A stretch of 64,000 nucleotides of DNA, from the NCBI GenBank assembly GCA_030180135.1, contig CM058235.1, positions 13,873,145 to 13,937,144 of the forward strand, given 5' to 3'. Below the pieces are notes generated by a model. It worked only from the letters and a program-made list of their open reading frames with translations, ran no database searches and was not told the DNA's origin. Positions 12,733-23,719 of the stretch are shown here, in pieces. Made by a program: the position numbers and the translations under genes. Within the stretch, counting starts at the first letter, position 1. Each line of letters starts with the position of its first letter. The DNA comes from Orychophragmus violaceus. Taxonomy: Eukaryota; Streptophyta; Magnoliopsida; Brassicales; Brassicaceae.

Positions 12733-13413
12733 TGTTGGATCCCCATGGATCTAGGGTTTGATATATTGAATTTAAACCAACCTCGTTCTTACCTTTCTGG
12801 CAGCGGAATTGAGATGGTGAACGAGATCAGTGGAGCAACACAATCGCCTTGCCTCTACCAGATACACACGCACACAAGCTGGAACAACGGGATGCTAGTG
12901 CCAAATCTGTGGGTTCTGAGAGTTTCTAGTTTTCTGTCAGAGAGAACAGCGAACGGCTAGGGTTCAGGTCGACCATATATGCCTATATATATCGACCTGA
13001 AAAGTGACCTCACGAACCGTCGGACTAACCCGACTTCGCTGCGTCATTTACCCGATATGCAACGATCGACACACTTAATGTATCGATCGTCGATCCTCCA
13101 CAAAAGCCTGCATCGATCGACGCACTCATGCATCGATCGATACACACATTGTAAAACTCTATGTAAATGTTTATCCAATACACATAATTATGATCATTAC
13201 CATAATGATCATTCCCACTTTCATGCTTCCAGTTTGCTTAGGTGTGTGACCCTATAGGATCATATAATACTGGCAGTAAGTCTACAACTTACAGACTGCA
13301 AGAGGCTTCTAGCAAAACATTGCAACCACCCAGTATTATACGAATGTCTGATCTCGACACACAACTATCATCAGGAGTGAGTACAAGTGTGATTTCAGGA
13401 CACTATCCCAACA
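12733..13413 (-). repeat. Right (5') LTR of Copia-1
   Basis: 681 bp, equal in length to the left copy with about six substitutions. As the 5' LTR it should hold the element promoter. Motif pairs are at 13058/13079 and 13109/13129. Confidence 0.92.
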
Positions 13414-14386
13414 CTAATATCACCTTGCACGCAATGCCCGAAGGCACATTACAATCAACCTACGAAATAACTACATGTCTATGGTTGCGGACTAGGGCTG
13501 CCTTCCCCTAATCCCACCCACGGACCGGCCATTACGCCCTTTCCACAGCAAACAAACGGCTCGCGAACCTTCGAACCACATCACACCACCACGGGAGGGC
13601 TCGTCAGGACCCTCCTCCGACGATTAAGGACAATCACGGAACGAACCTCGTACCTTGCCCTGTCAATCAATTTCTACCGCAACCTAATCCACACAAGCCA
13701 TCACACACAAGCAACGTTTTCGGTTTAAGTGATAACCTATACATTCTACGTTCAACACTCAATCACATAACGCGCATTACCAAACCTATACTACCTAGGA
13801 AAGACAACATTAACGAAGGACTCGTATCCGAAATTGAAATGGAATAAGCAAGGGTCAAACCGATCCTCACCTTAGCCAAAGAAGGGCAAGACGGTAATTT
13901 AGGAAGTTCATCAGCCCAAACGAACATCAGATCAGGAATTAGAAACTGAAAGAGGAATCAAACCGGACCGGTTAACCCCAACCGAACCGATCAACGCCAA
14001 CCGGTCAACGCCTGACCCGGTCAACCAAACCGGGCAACCGAGTCAACTCGGTCACCGGCGAGTCAACCCGGCGGTGGTCCGGCGGCTCTCCGGTGGCCCT
14101 CCGACGGTGGAGCTCCGACGACTGTCGGTTCTCCGATCACGAGCTCTGCTCGAATTTTTGGAATGGTGTGAGAAATTAGGAGCCCCTCTCCTCTTTTTAT
14201 AGTGAAAAGAGTTAGGGTTTCTCTCCTTAATGAGTTGGGCTTTTGGGTTTTGGGCTTAAAATAGAAAAGAAAAGATATTAATGAGGGAATAATGGAAAAA
14301 GAAGATGGATTTGGGCTAGGCTTTTGGGCTTTCTCCTTGCTTCCTAAGGATTTTTAATCCTATCGGGCCAGGACCCTTACAATAAA

Positions 14387-15170
14387 AATCAACAAAACAA
14401 GTTATTGCCAACTATTTTTAAATTGGAAATATAATTTATAAAAACAAATATCCAATTGATGGATCTAATGTTCACTGCTAAAACTTATGATTTAGAATTT
14501 TTTTCTTCAAATCATAGTAAAAATAAGGTTCAATATGACTAGCTTTGTTTGTTACTAATCACAAAATGTTATAAAAACTACATTAAAAACAATTATTCTC
14601 AGTTTTTTGTTACCGTTTTCGCTAACAACTTTCACTTACAGCTTTCACTTACAGTTTTGCACTATTCAACCGTTTATAATCTTCGTTAATCGTTAATCTA
14701 ACCGTTCCGTTTTTATTCACCAATCAGACCCAACATCATTATCATCCATATAATCCACTTATCAACATAAAATTAAAAAGAGTTATTTTCGGTCAACAAG
14801 TAACATATAGATATGAAGAATTTTGTCAAAAAAGAAGAAGTAACGTATAGATCTAAATGTATACAAATAAAATGTATGATGCATATTATTACTACTAAAA
14901 AGGAAAAATAAGGGAAATATGATTCCATAGCAATGGATAATGCTGAAATTAGTTCTCTTTCATCTCACACTATTCACTCATACTATTCATTCATACAAAA
15001 CCAATTTTACCCCTATTTTTACTAAATAATTACATATTCATTTTTCTTTCTTTTTTACATTTTTATTTAAAAAATCAATATTTTCTCTCTCTTTCCCTTT
15101 TTCTTGTCGGGGGAAGAAAGAATAAACAAAAAAGAAAAGAAAATGATAAGTGGGTTAAACATGTTTATAC
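14387..15170. other. AT-rich intergenic DNA
   Basis: No gene seen. A short tandem duplication of ACTTTCACTTACAG lies near 14629-14655. Confidence 0.5.
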
Positions 15171-15237
15171 CAATAATTTTGTATTATAAGTGGATTAACT
15201 TTCAAATATTTATTATTTGATTTGGGATTTAAGTTTT

Positions 15238-15775
15238 AGTGTTTAGGATTTAGTGTTTAGGGTTTAGGTTATTAGGTTTTGAGGTTTAGGGTTTAGGGTT
15301 AATGTTTAGGGGTTAGGGTTTAGGCTTGGGTTTAGGGTTTAAACTTAGGCTTTGGGGGTTAGGGTTTAGGGTTAATGTTTAGGGTTAGGGTTTAGGGTTT
15401 TGGGTTTTGGGTTTTGGGTTTTGGGTTTTGGGTTTAGGGTTTAGGGGTTAGGGGTTCGGGTTTAGGGTTTAAGGGTTTTGGGTTTAGGGTTTTTGTTTAT
15501 GAGTTTGGGTTTGTGCGTTTAGGGTTTATGGTTTAGGGTTTAGGGTCTAAACCCTAACCCCTACAACCCTAAACGCACAACCCTAAAGGTTAAACACTAA
15601 ACCCTAAACCCTAAACCCTAAACCTTAACCTCTAAAGCCTAAACCCTAAACCCTAAACCCTAAACCCTAAACCTTAACCTCTAAAGCCTAAACCCTAACC
15701 CCTAAATCCTAAACCTAACCCCTAAACTCTAAACCCTAACCCTAAAATCTAAACTCTAAACCCTATATCCTAATC
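15238..15775. repeat. Interstitial telomere-like array, inverted (TTTAGGG)n/(CCCTAAA)n
   Basis: From about 15238 to 15547 the plus strand is built of degenerate TTTAGGG-type units with GGGTTTTGGG variants. From about 15548 to 15775 it switches to CCCTAAA. The two arms share a rare variant, GTGCGTTTAGGG on the left and its complement CCCTAAACGCAC on the right, so they are an inverted duplication rather than two unrelated arrays. The flanks (ATAAGTGGATTA near 15187 and TTTCACTTAT near 15825) also look weakly inverted. Confidence 0.85.
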
Positions 15776-15840
15776 CAAAAATTTTAACTACAATAAATTT
15801 TATTTTATTTGATATATTTAATTATTTCACTTATAAAAAA

Positions 15841-16772
15841 AAATAGGGGACATGAGCATTTAATGCATCTGGCCCACAAACCTCTTTCCAGGTGACATTC
15901 TATGACATCAGCGACCACCTCTCTCCTCTAAGGGCAAAACATGCTACAATGAAAATATTTAATTGGTCAAACCTAATTTTTGGGTCTTACTTCAATCAAA
16001 ACTAATTTATAGAGGATCCATTGTCTTCCACCTCTTTCTCCCGAAAAATAAAATAAAATAAAGATAAGACGTAATTAAGGAAATGGGTATTTTGGTAAAT
16101 TAAAGAGGAAGTACGGCAAGACTTTTGGTACGGCAAGTTGCGATAGAGTCATGGAAACGTCATCGCATACCAAACCAAACGACGATCGGAAAATAGTCGT
16201 GAGTCAGACGCTCTAGAGTGTTTTACCATTAATCATGCTTTATCTTTTATTCCACTCGCACCTTTAGCGCGTGCACCTCAAACTCTTTATTGTTCAAACA
16301 TTTTTGTGTGTGTGTGTTTTGTTCTCGTCGTGTAAGATTGTGTTTTTTTTTTTTTTTTTTTTTTTTTTTGAAAAAGATTGTGTTGTTATCTTCATTCAAC
16401 ATCACACATGAAAATTATGTTACGTGTTATCTTAGATGTTTTAGGTGTGGAATTTAATTCCTAATGACTGCAAACAATTTTCATGAGTTCATACTTTAAG
16501 TTTTTATAAACCGAAACTTTGATAATCACACACTTTTATTAAATATAATTCTTCTTATTAAAATTAGACGACCAAGTTATTTACATAATCATTGGCTCAG
16601 TGCATTAATTCTCAGAATGTATGGCACGTAATATCCAATTAAACCAGACTAAGTTTATCATTCAATAACGTTACTAGTTCGATATAAAAGTTTTTCAAGC
16701 TTGAAATTTCTATACAAATTTGTTTTTATATACCTTTTTCGAAATCAAACCATAATCCAGTGAACGTTCCAC
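15841..16772. other. Intergenic DNA with a poly(T) tract
   Basis: No coding region supported. A 27-base T run lies at 16343-16369 next to a short TG repeat. The segment ends at the CAC target duplication of the CACTA element. Confidence 0.55.
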
Positions 16773-17689
16773 CACTACAAGAAATTGGAGTATATATAGC
16801 ATTATACTATTGCGTTTTAAGATTTTATGCTATAGTAAATATTCCTGTTCGAAAACGCGCCGCATACGGCCGATTAACCGCCGTAGAGGCGGTGGGCGGC
16901 ACTCAGCCGTCGGGACTAGATCTGGTCGGACCAAAAAATCGGGTTGTAATTTTTTTCTTCAATTTTTGGGGTTTCAAGGTTAATATTGATAAATAAATGT
17001 TAGATTTTGATACCCTGTGTGTTCAAGAGAGGAAAAACGCAAGATAAGGACAAAAAATCTGAGTAAATCTGTTCTTGGCGGCCATATCTAGGTTTACAGA
17101 AAAAATCAATGGAGAAGACGACATGAAAATGACAATTATGCCCTCAATTAATGAATAAAAAAACAAAAAACGCATAAGCGCTGGAAGCAGCTCGAACTCG
17201 GGTCTTTATAAGAAGTTCGGAAGTCGATTGCCACTTGAACACGATATACTTTGGTCATTTAGTAAAGAAAATAATATATATATCTTAAATATATGTAAAA
17301 ATCCACAAAATTCCGCCCGCGTAATTTCCGTTTAATCCCCGATTTTCTCGTTAGTCGCTAGGCCCAACCTCGCCGCCCGACTAACACCTAGCACATTTCC
17401 GAACAAGGGTAAATATCAACTTTTTTTATTATAGCGTTTCCAAAAACATGAACGCTATGTATAAGGTAGTCATAATTTTTATTTTTGTAATGCTTTTGGT
17501 TATCGTAAACGCGATGTAAAATTTTGGCGGAAAAATCTAAAATAAGCCCGCTAGACTTAGAATTTTTTTTGGCTCTCTCAACATATTTTTTCACTTTTCA
17601 GGCTTCTTTGCCCACAAATTTTTTTTCTTCATCTCTCTCTGGTACTCCGAAAGCGAACATAATGCACCATCAAAATCGACTTTAAGGTA

Positions 17690-18590
17690 GCTTGTTTGTA
17701 CCACCGACTCTCGTTTTGCTGAGTTTTCGACTTAGGGTTAATCCTGTCGACATTAATTTCAGATTTTTCTTTCGTTACATATGAAATTCGAGCTGGGCTT
17801 GTGCTAGATTTTTATGCAAAGTAAGAGATTCGTAAAGATTTCGTTTTGCTGTGGTTTCGCGTTAGGGTTCCGAATCCCAAATTGATATTTTGCAATTTTG
17901 TTTAGGGTTTTGAAGATCTAGCTGGGTTTGTGTTCGATTATTAGCAAAATGTATGAGATTTTACACCGATTTCTTATTTCGTTTCGATTCAGTGTTACAA
18001 CTAAACAAATTAATTTCTTTCAATTGTTTTTTACAGGTGAAGATTGTTGCTCCGTGTTCGAAATTCATACAAAGGTACGAGATTGTTAACCGAATCAATC
18101 TTTTGTTTCGATTTAGGTCTTAAGTTTTCATACATTACTTTCATTCAATTTTTTTTTGGATTTCACAGGTGAAAGATTTCGATTGTAGTAAATGTATGAG
18201 ATACTTTGTGTTTTTTGTTTTTATTTTGTGATTCAAATAACTGTTTTCAGATTGTAATTCCATTGTTTTGAGTTTTACAGAGAAGGATTTAAGTCTTCTA
18301 TTCAAGCAAAGGTATAAGATTGTTAATCAATTTGCTCTTTGGTATCGATTTATGTTTAAGTTTCAAACATTGATTTCATTGATTTTGTTTCGGATTCCAC
18401 AGGTTACGAATTTCAAGTTTTAAGCAAAGGTATGAGATACTTAGTGTTCTTAGGATTCATTTTGTGATTTGAATAATGGTTTTCAGCTTTTGTTCTCGAT
18501 TTATTAGCATTGCGTAAGTTATAATTTTCATGCCTCGATTTGATTCATTTTTCTACGTGTTCTGATTCAAAGACTTTGTGGTAGACAAAA
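17690..18590 (+). repeat. Degenerate exon/intron-like repeat units inside the CACTA element
   Basis: Roughly 90-150 bp units recur at least five times, each with a TTTCACAG- or TTACAG-like acceptor, a short segment ending CAAAGGTATGAGAT (a donor-like GTATGAGAT) and a T-rich stretch containing TTTCGATTTA. Examples are near 17816, 17948, 18075, 18193, 18308 and 18423. The units alternate between two sub-types. They encode no clear protein and resemble a chain of tiny non-coding exons upstream of the captured coding exons. Confidence 0.6.
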
Positions 18591-18594
18591 AGAG

Positions 18595-19845
18595 ATGATT
18601 TTAGAGGAGAAAGATGCATCCGATTGGATTTACAGAGGCGAAGGAGGTGCCAATCTCGTCCTTGCTTACGTTGGATCGTCTCCCCTTTTTGTTAGTTCCT
18701 TCTTCTTCTATAGATTTGATTTTGTACAGAAAACAGTTCAGATTCTCGTCTTCATAGACTTTTTTCTACTATTTGAGTTTTGTCCAGATTCTATTTTTAG
18801 CGGCCCTCTTCTTCTATTAGGTTCAAAGATGAAAGAATCATATTCATGTATAAATGGAGAGGAACTTTGAAAATACAAACTTCTCAATGTTCTCACCTTG
18901 ATTAGTGTCAAAGATCTCCAACACTTTCACTTTGATTGTGAATGTCATTCTTACATTAAAACATTGTCAATGAAACTTCTTGTTTCGGACCCATCTTTTT
19001 ATTCTATCTCGGAATCTTTATTTAGGTGGGGAAAGTGATACGTATACACAAGGCAAGGAAGAACGATAAAGCAACGAATAGCTTTGCTTCTGTTTTAACA
19101 AGCGATGAGAAACTTCTGTGGAGGGAAAACAAGGAGCTCATTTCATCTCCAAACAATGAAGTTCTTGAACAAAGATACGTTAAGAGTGTGATCATTGCAC
19201 TCTTGGGTCATAAACATATAGACGCGGGAGTAAGTTATGGTCTTGTACTTTTTCAATGCCTATGAGACTTTGTTGGTTTAGTTTTGATAAGCTGATGATT
19301 AGAGTATTTTCCAGGTACGTGTTTCTGTGTCCAAGGAGTTTCTTGAATCTGTTGATAAGAAAGTAACTAAGCAATGTCCGCCATGGCGTGTTAATGCAGC
19401 AAATGTTGATACCAGTCATGATTCTGCTCTTATTTTGAATGATCATTCACTTTTCTCTCAAGGTATCAGATATCTTAAGAGTTTATTTATGATCGTAACT
19501 ATCTGTTTTTTTGCTTTTATAAATTTCATCTGTGCCAGGGATTTCTAATGGTGGTGACTGCTTTAGTGTTGAAATAAAGGTACTCTTCTTTCATATATCC
19601 TCTGTTTACATTTTTTTCTTCTGTTCCTTGTATATTTCATCCTTGATTCCATGAAGTAGCCCAAATGCGGATTTCTCCCAACCTCAAGGTTCGTAAGTGA
19701 AGAAAACATGCTCAAAAGAAGCATAAGCCGTTTCAAAATGCACCAAATCTTGAAGTTGGAATATAACGAGGTAAAAAGCAAAGCGCTTGTGGCTTGAATT
19801 ATTTGTTGATAACTATTGTTTTGTAGAGTGGTACAGTGAGTCTGA
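18595..19845 (+). pseudogene. IPK1: Captured 5' part of inositol-pentakisphosphate 2-kinase gene
   Basis: Five exons with proper GT-AG introns read as the N-terminal part of plant IPK1, the kinase that makes phytic acid (InsP6). Exons: 18595-18690 (begins MILEEKDASDWIYRGEGG), 19026-19229 (VGKVIRIHKARKND...), 19315-19462 (SVSKEFLES...HSLFSQ), 19539-19579 (ISNGGDCFSVEIK) and 19660-19770 (PKCGFLPTSRF...LEYNE). A sixth exon begins near 19828 and stops matching after SESE. Exon phases join correctly. Introns are kept, so this is a DNA-level capture, not a retrocopy. About 180 of some 450 residues are present; the C-terminal half of the kinase is missing. The exon frames are still open, which suggests a recent capture or a retained transcript. 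Confidence 0.92.
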
Positions 19846-19869
19846 GTAACAGCAGCGACAACAACAAAG

Positions 19870-20123
19870 GTGTTAAGAAGAAATGCAGCCTCTTAGATTG
19901 CACATGAACATGAGTAAAAGTTGCAGAAGGCAGAGTTTGTTCTACAGACCCAACACATATAGTGCATTTCGCTCCATTGGGTCCTAATGCTACCTTGGTT
20001 TGGGTAGAAGTTTCTAAGGTAAGAGATGCACCTGTTTGGAGACCAAATTCAGAAATTGAGATCATTGCTGATGCAGTAGGTACTAGAATTGTTTGGCCGA
20101 ATTACAAACTTGTTTTTATCTAA
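19870..20123 (+). pseudogene. C-terminal remnant of an En/Spm (CACTA) accessory protein
   Basis: From about 19870 the plus frame reads KKCSLLD, then two TGA codons where Trp codons would be expected, then VAEGRVCSTDP, APLGPNATLVWVEVSKV, WRPNSEIEII and IVWPNYKLVFI before a TAA at 20121-20123. This pattern is typical of the C-terminal domain of plant Ptta/En/Spm TNP1-like proteins. It directly follows the captured IPK1 sequence, so the capture replaced the upstream part of the element's own gene. The two TGG-to-TGA changes fit methylation-driven decay. Confidence 0.75.
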
Positions 20124-20659
20124 ACACTTTGTCTTAATTATCAACTGTGTATTCCATGTGTGGTTTAGTTGAGTGAACTTGTTGTAAAATGTTTTAATGT
20201 TGGTGTGAACTTGTTGTAAACTTTATTTTGTTGTAAGATGTTTTATGCCTAATGTTATGAACTATGTTTTGTTTTATTGATATTATCGGAATTCATTATT
20301 CAAATCAGGTATTACGTTTTAGCAAATTAGATCAAACAATAATCAGAATTCACAGCGATTTAAACATAAAATGCTATAACAAAAACTGATGTGAATAAGT
20401 TAAATAATAACTTAAATAAAACACTATCAAATATATATATAAAATATATAATAACAAAAATTAAACGCTATTAAATACATTATTATTGCATTAAAATAAG
20501 CGCTGTTGTAAATAAATATAGTATAGCAAAACGAAAAACCGCTATGTAAAGTGTCTAATCTATTATAACAGGCGTAGATAAAGCATTTAACAAACCGTTA
20601 TGGTAGCAATATATAGCGTTTTTTTGGCGCTATGTATACTCAAATTTCTTATAGTGCAC

Positions 20660-21302
20660 AGTCTAATTCCTTACACCAGGTGTCTTTTTATTGTTAGAAA
20701 TATATTGTACACAATTAAAAATGACTAATTATTGACACTGATTATTTTTCCATGTCTTGATCTGCTTATCTTTTTCTTTGAAATGTAGGAGATGATGATG
20801 TAGTAGTTTTCTAAACTTCAATTTCAAAACAATGTATTGATTTTAATTTCTGCTTCTCATTTCAACTTTTTTTTTTTTTATTTGATTTTTTACTACTCTT
20901 CATTTCTTTGGTTCCAACTCTCAAATTCAATTTTGGTCCCAACTCTCAAATTGAAATTCAATTTAGCTTAAACCAATAAAAAAATATATATCATTTTAAG
21001 AGATTAGTGATTATCTTTGCAAAAAAATACTACTTCAGTTTCAATTAAGTTTTAGTTTTGACATAGATGTATGTTTGGTTCAATTTTTCTTCAATCCTTT
21101 AATTCGACACAAACCTTTTTTGGCATGATAATCACACGGGTTTTGACAATAAATTAATTATAATATATTTTCTTTTTTTAAAAAGGGTGTGAAATCGTTT
21201 TTACTCAAAACTTTCTTGCTAAAACAGTAACCATGAAAATAAGAAATTCAACCAAAATCCGTACAAGACAAAGTACATTAGGAGCGCGTGAACTGAAGTG
21301 TT
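20660..21302. other. AT-rich intergenic DNA
   Basis: No gene or complete element recognised between the CACTA and the next MITE. Confidence 0.55.
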
Positions 21303-21310
21303 CATATATG

Positions 21311-21866
21311 TAGGCCTGGGCGTTCGGGTAACTGTTCGGGTTCGGTTCGGGTCTTTCGGGTTTTCGGGTTTTCGGGTCTAGACATATAAGACCCATTCGG
21401 GTATTTTATAATTTCGGTTCGGGTTCGGTTCTGTTCCATTCGGGTTCGATTCGGGTTCGGATACCCATAAAATCATAAAACTAAAATAAATTGGTTAATT
21501 TGAATAAAAAATTGTTAAAATGAGACAAATATAGCAAAAAAATTCGTATATTTCATTTATTTTAGGTATTTTAGCTATTTTGATATAAAACTAACCAATA
21601 TATATATATGAGTTTGTAATTATATTTTTAAATAATTATGTTATGTTAAGTCTAAATATAATTAATATTTTGGATATATAATTGTAGTTCGGATATTTCG
21701 GGTACCCATTCGGTTTTCGGTTCGGGTCGGGTTCGGTTTCGGTTCTTCGGATATAGAGGTTTAGGACCCATTCGGGTATTTTGTCGGTTCGGGTTGGGGT
21801 TCGGTTCCACTTTTTCGGTTCGGGTTCGGTTCGGTATTTTGGTTCCGGGTTTTTTGCCCAGCCCTA
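21311..21866. mobile_element. hAT-like MITE with GGTTCGGGT-rich ends
   Basis: The ends TAGGCCTGGGC and GCCCAGCCCTA are inverted repeats with one mismatch, flanked by the perfect 8-bp duplication CATATATG (21303-21310, 21867-21874), which is the hAT signature. The 556-bp body has outer zones of tandem TTCGGGTTCGG-type units around an AT-rich centre and no coding capacity. It matches in size and layout the element at 51399-51951. Confidence 0.85.
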
Positions 21867-21874
21867 CATATATG

Positions 21875-22695
21875 TTTGGAAAAGAGTAGAAGAAATAGAA
21901 GATTGAATAAAACAGTAATACAGATTTATAAAGTCCATGATCCACGCCGCCCTTCACATAAGAAGTTGAACATTAAATATTTGAAATTACAAGATTTTGT
22001 TATTACAAGTTCCACGATTCTAGACTCAAAATCCCTCTACTGTCTACGGACTAGTCTACAATCTACCTAATTGATAAAATCTTGATTCTTCAATCTTAAT
22101 TTACAACTTACGTGGATCATTTTGTCCCACATAATTAGATCTAAGATTGTGTTTAAATGCACTAACTATTCTGACTCCAAATTTGTTGACAGTCAAAGAA
22201 TTATAGTGCCGTGGGTCTCAATGTCTTATTATTATTTTCGGGTTAGTATGCTGTTACAATCATCATAAAGAAAGTACATTTTTAATCAAATTGAATCCTA
22301 AAATACATCGTAAAATAATTGAAGATATAATCAAAAGATTCAAAACCATCAAAACACAAAATGACTTTTGACCTTATCATAGATTTGTTTAATGCTTGCT
22401 TATGTAGGTGTAACAAACTTAATAACGAATCTCATGTGTATTAGGTAATATGGATGAGATCATGAACTCCCGCAACAGCTTAATATATTACTTCAACTTG
22501 TGTTATATCTCAATACATATAAAGAGTAAACGATAAAAAAATTGTGGTATTTTAGGAGGAAATAACCAAACTGACCACAAAAACCATAAAAGCTCCTTCC
22601 TAATTGATACATATGTAACGTACATCACTCGCCTACTCACATGAAACCAAACTAACTTGTCGTAAGTCCTACTTGGTTCTACTCTCATTTGATGA
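21875..22695. other. AT-rich intergenic DNA
   Basis: No gene or transposon terminus seen up to the Helitron end at 22697. Confidence 0.5.
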
Positions 22696-22696
22696 A

Positions 22697-23249
22697 CTAG
22701 TATCTCCACCCCCGCGCACGCGCGGAGGGTCAGGTTTTGAAATGTCTCTTTCATTGTTATTTCTATTTTGTTTTTTTTTGTCAATTTAGGTCTCAGACAT
22801 TCTTTTTATGTACCTTATTGAGCATTTTCAATTGATTCAGTTCATAGTTAATTTATTATTGTTTTGTTAGTTCTTGGTTTTTTGTTTACCTTCTTGTCGT
22901 TATGTACCTTTTTGTCGTTATCATCCCAACGGTGCTACAGAAGTTTGCTTTGTATTGTTACCTCTAAATGTGTAATAAAAACTATATAAATTAATAATGT
23001 TGAGACACTAATGTTCTATTACTTTATATAGTTATTATTTTATAAAAATATTAATTGAGTTAAAAACATAATTTGGGATTGAAGAATTCATTAACTTATC
23101 GTGCAGTGAACCTTTCAAAAACAGAAATACTAAAGGGAACGGCTCACTTCTCTTGAGGGAGGTAGCTGTATGTGGAACAGCTTCTCTGTCTTTGTAAACT
23201 ACAGAATAAAGAGAGATAATAATGGCTTGAGTATATGTTTTAGTAAACA
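22697..23249 (-). mobile_element. Helitron family H1, 3' end and adjoining body (copy A)
   Basis: On the minus strand the segment ends in CTAG next to a host T, preceded by a 6-bp-stem hairpin CCGCGC-GT-GCGCGG (22712-22725), the standard Helitron 3' terminus. The body (22856-23249) is repeated nearly unchanged at 24881-25273 and 40267-40660. The 5' TC end cannot be placed because a second Helitron 3' end begins at 23250. Confidence 0.75.
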
Positions 23250-23300
23250 CTAGGTGTGGTGTCCGTACCCTGTGCGGACATAGATTTTTTTGGTTAGTAA
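23250..23300 (-). mobile_element. Helitron family H3, 3' terminus
   Basis: CTAG at 23250-23253, then on the minus strand a hairpin with the 6-bp stem TGTCCG/CGGACA (23260-23265 with 23275-23280). It interrupts the H1 body exactly where copies B and C continue, indicating insertion into H1. The 5' end of H3 was not found; the element may extend toward 24.8 kb. Confidence 0.6.
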
Positions 23301-23719
23301 AATTAAATTCATAAACTTATTTTTTGATCTTTTATTGAATATTTGTGTGTTTAAAACGCAGTAATTTCATTAGAGTAACAATATTAGAAACTAAGTTTAT
23401 CATGAACCATATTTTCTTAATATTTTGTTAGCGATTGGAATACTGGTTTCTATTTGTTTTTTTTTTTTTCCGATTTTGCGCAGGACATGGATAAGCCATC
23501 GGAGATCTCTGCAGAGATGCTAACATAGGTTTTTTGCTTCTAGTAAGACAGGTCCACTTAGTATTTTCGCTTGATGCATTGAAGAAGCTGTTAAATGTTT
23601 TAATGTTATATCGGTATTTTGTTAAACAGAACTAAATGGTTTAAGCAATTTTTGAAATTTTTGAAATGCGAGAAATGAAGTATATAGTATCTCAATTTTT
23701 GTTGCATTAGTTTCCTTTT

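Larger units (their letters stand above)
5996..13413 (-). mobile_element. Copia-1: near-complete Ty1/copia retrotransposon
   Basis: 7418-bp element with two 681-bp LTRs (TGTTGG...CCAACA), TSD CTAAT, a tRNA(iMet)-type primer site, a polypurine tract and one minus-strand gag-pol frame in the copia order: gag, protease, integrase, reverse transcriptase, RNase H. I count about six differences between the LTRs (about 0.9%), so insertion was fairly recent. Coding is broken by at least one frameshift and one nonsense codon, so this copy is not autonomous now. Copia-2 and Copia-3 in this window are relatives. Confidence 0.95.
3586..14381 (-). mobile_element. Non-autonomous LTR retrotransposon, split by Copia-1
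   Basis: Two LTRs that start TGTAACACCC and end CCCTTACA surround only 832 bp of internal DNA, and the whole is flanked by ATAAA at 3581-3585 and 14382-14386. A polypurine tract lies inside the left LTR and a primer-binding-like site inside the right one, so the element points to the minus strand. No gag or pol can be recognised, so it is a LARD/TRIM-like element that must have been mobilised in trans. The LTRs differ by many C-to-T/G-to-A changes, consistent with an older, methylated insertion. Superfamily is uncertain. Confidence 0.85.
5693..14381 (-). repeat. Right (5') LTR of the non-autonomous element, interrupted
   Basis: The LTR is in two pieces, 5693-5995 and 13419-14381. The break falls at AAGCTAAT/ATCACC, exactly matching the uninterrupted sequence in the left LTR (near 3884), and CTAAT is duplicated at 5991-5995 and 13414-13418 by the Copia-1 insertion. 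The joined length is about 1266 bp. Confidence 0.85.
16773..20656 (+). mobile_element. CACTA (En/Spm) element carrying captured IPK1 exons
   Basis: Terminal inverted repeats CACTACAAGAAATT (16773-16786) and its complement with one mismatch (20643-20656) are flanked by the 3-bp duplication CAC, as expected for CACTA transposons. Copies of AGCGYTAT/ATAGCG lie subterminally (near 17430-17460 and 20460-20640), the usual transposase-binding pattern. The 3884-bp interior holds intron-like repeats, captured IPK1 exons and the tail of an En/Spm accessory gene. No transposase catalytic domain is seen, so it is non-autonomous. Confidence 0.93.

Noticed and set aside
15238..15775. A true chromosome end
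   Set aside because: Units are degenerate, inverted and embedded in other sequence on both sides.
18595..18870. 91-codon open frame starting at the IPK1 ATG
   Set aside because: After 18690 it reads through intron 1; only the first 32 codons are exon.
19799..20065. Minus-strand frame over the En/Spm remnant
   Set aside because: Antisense to a recognisable accessory-protein C-terminus.
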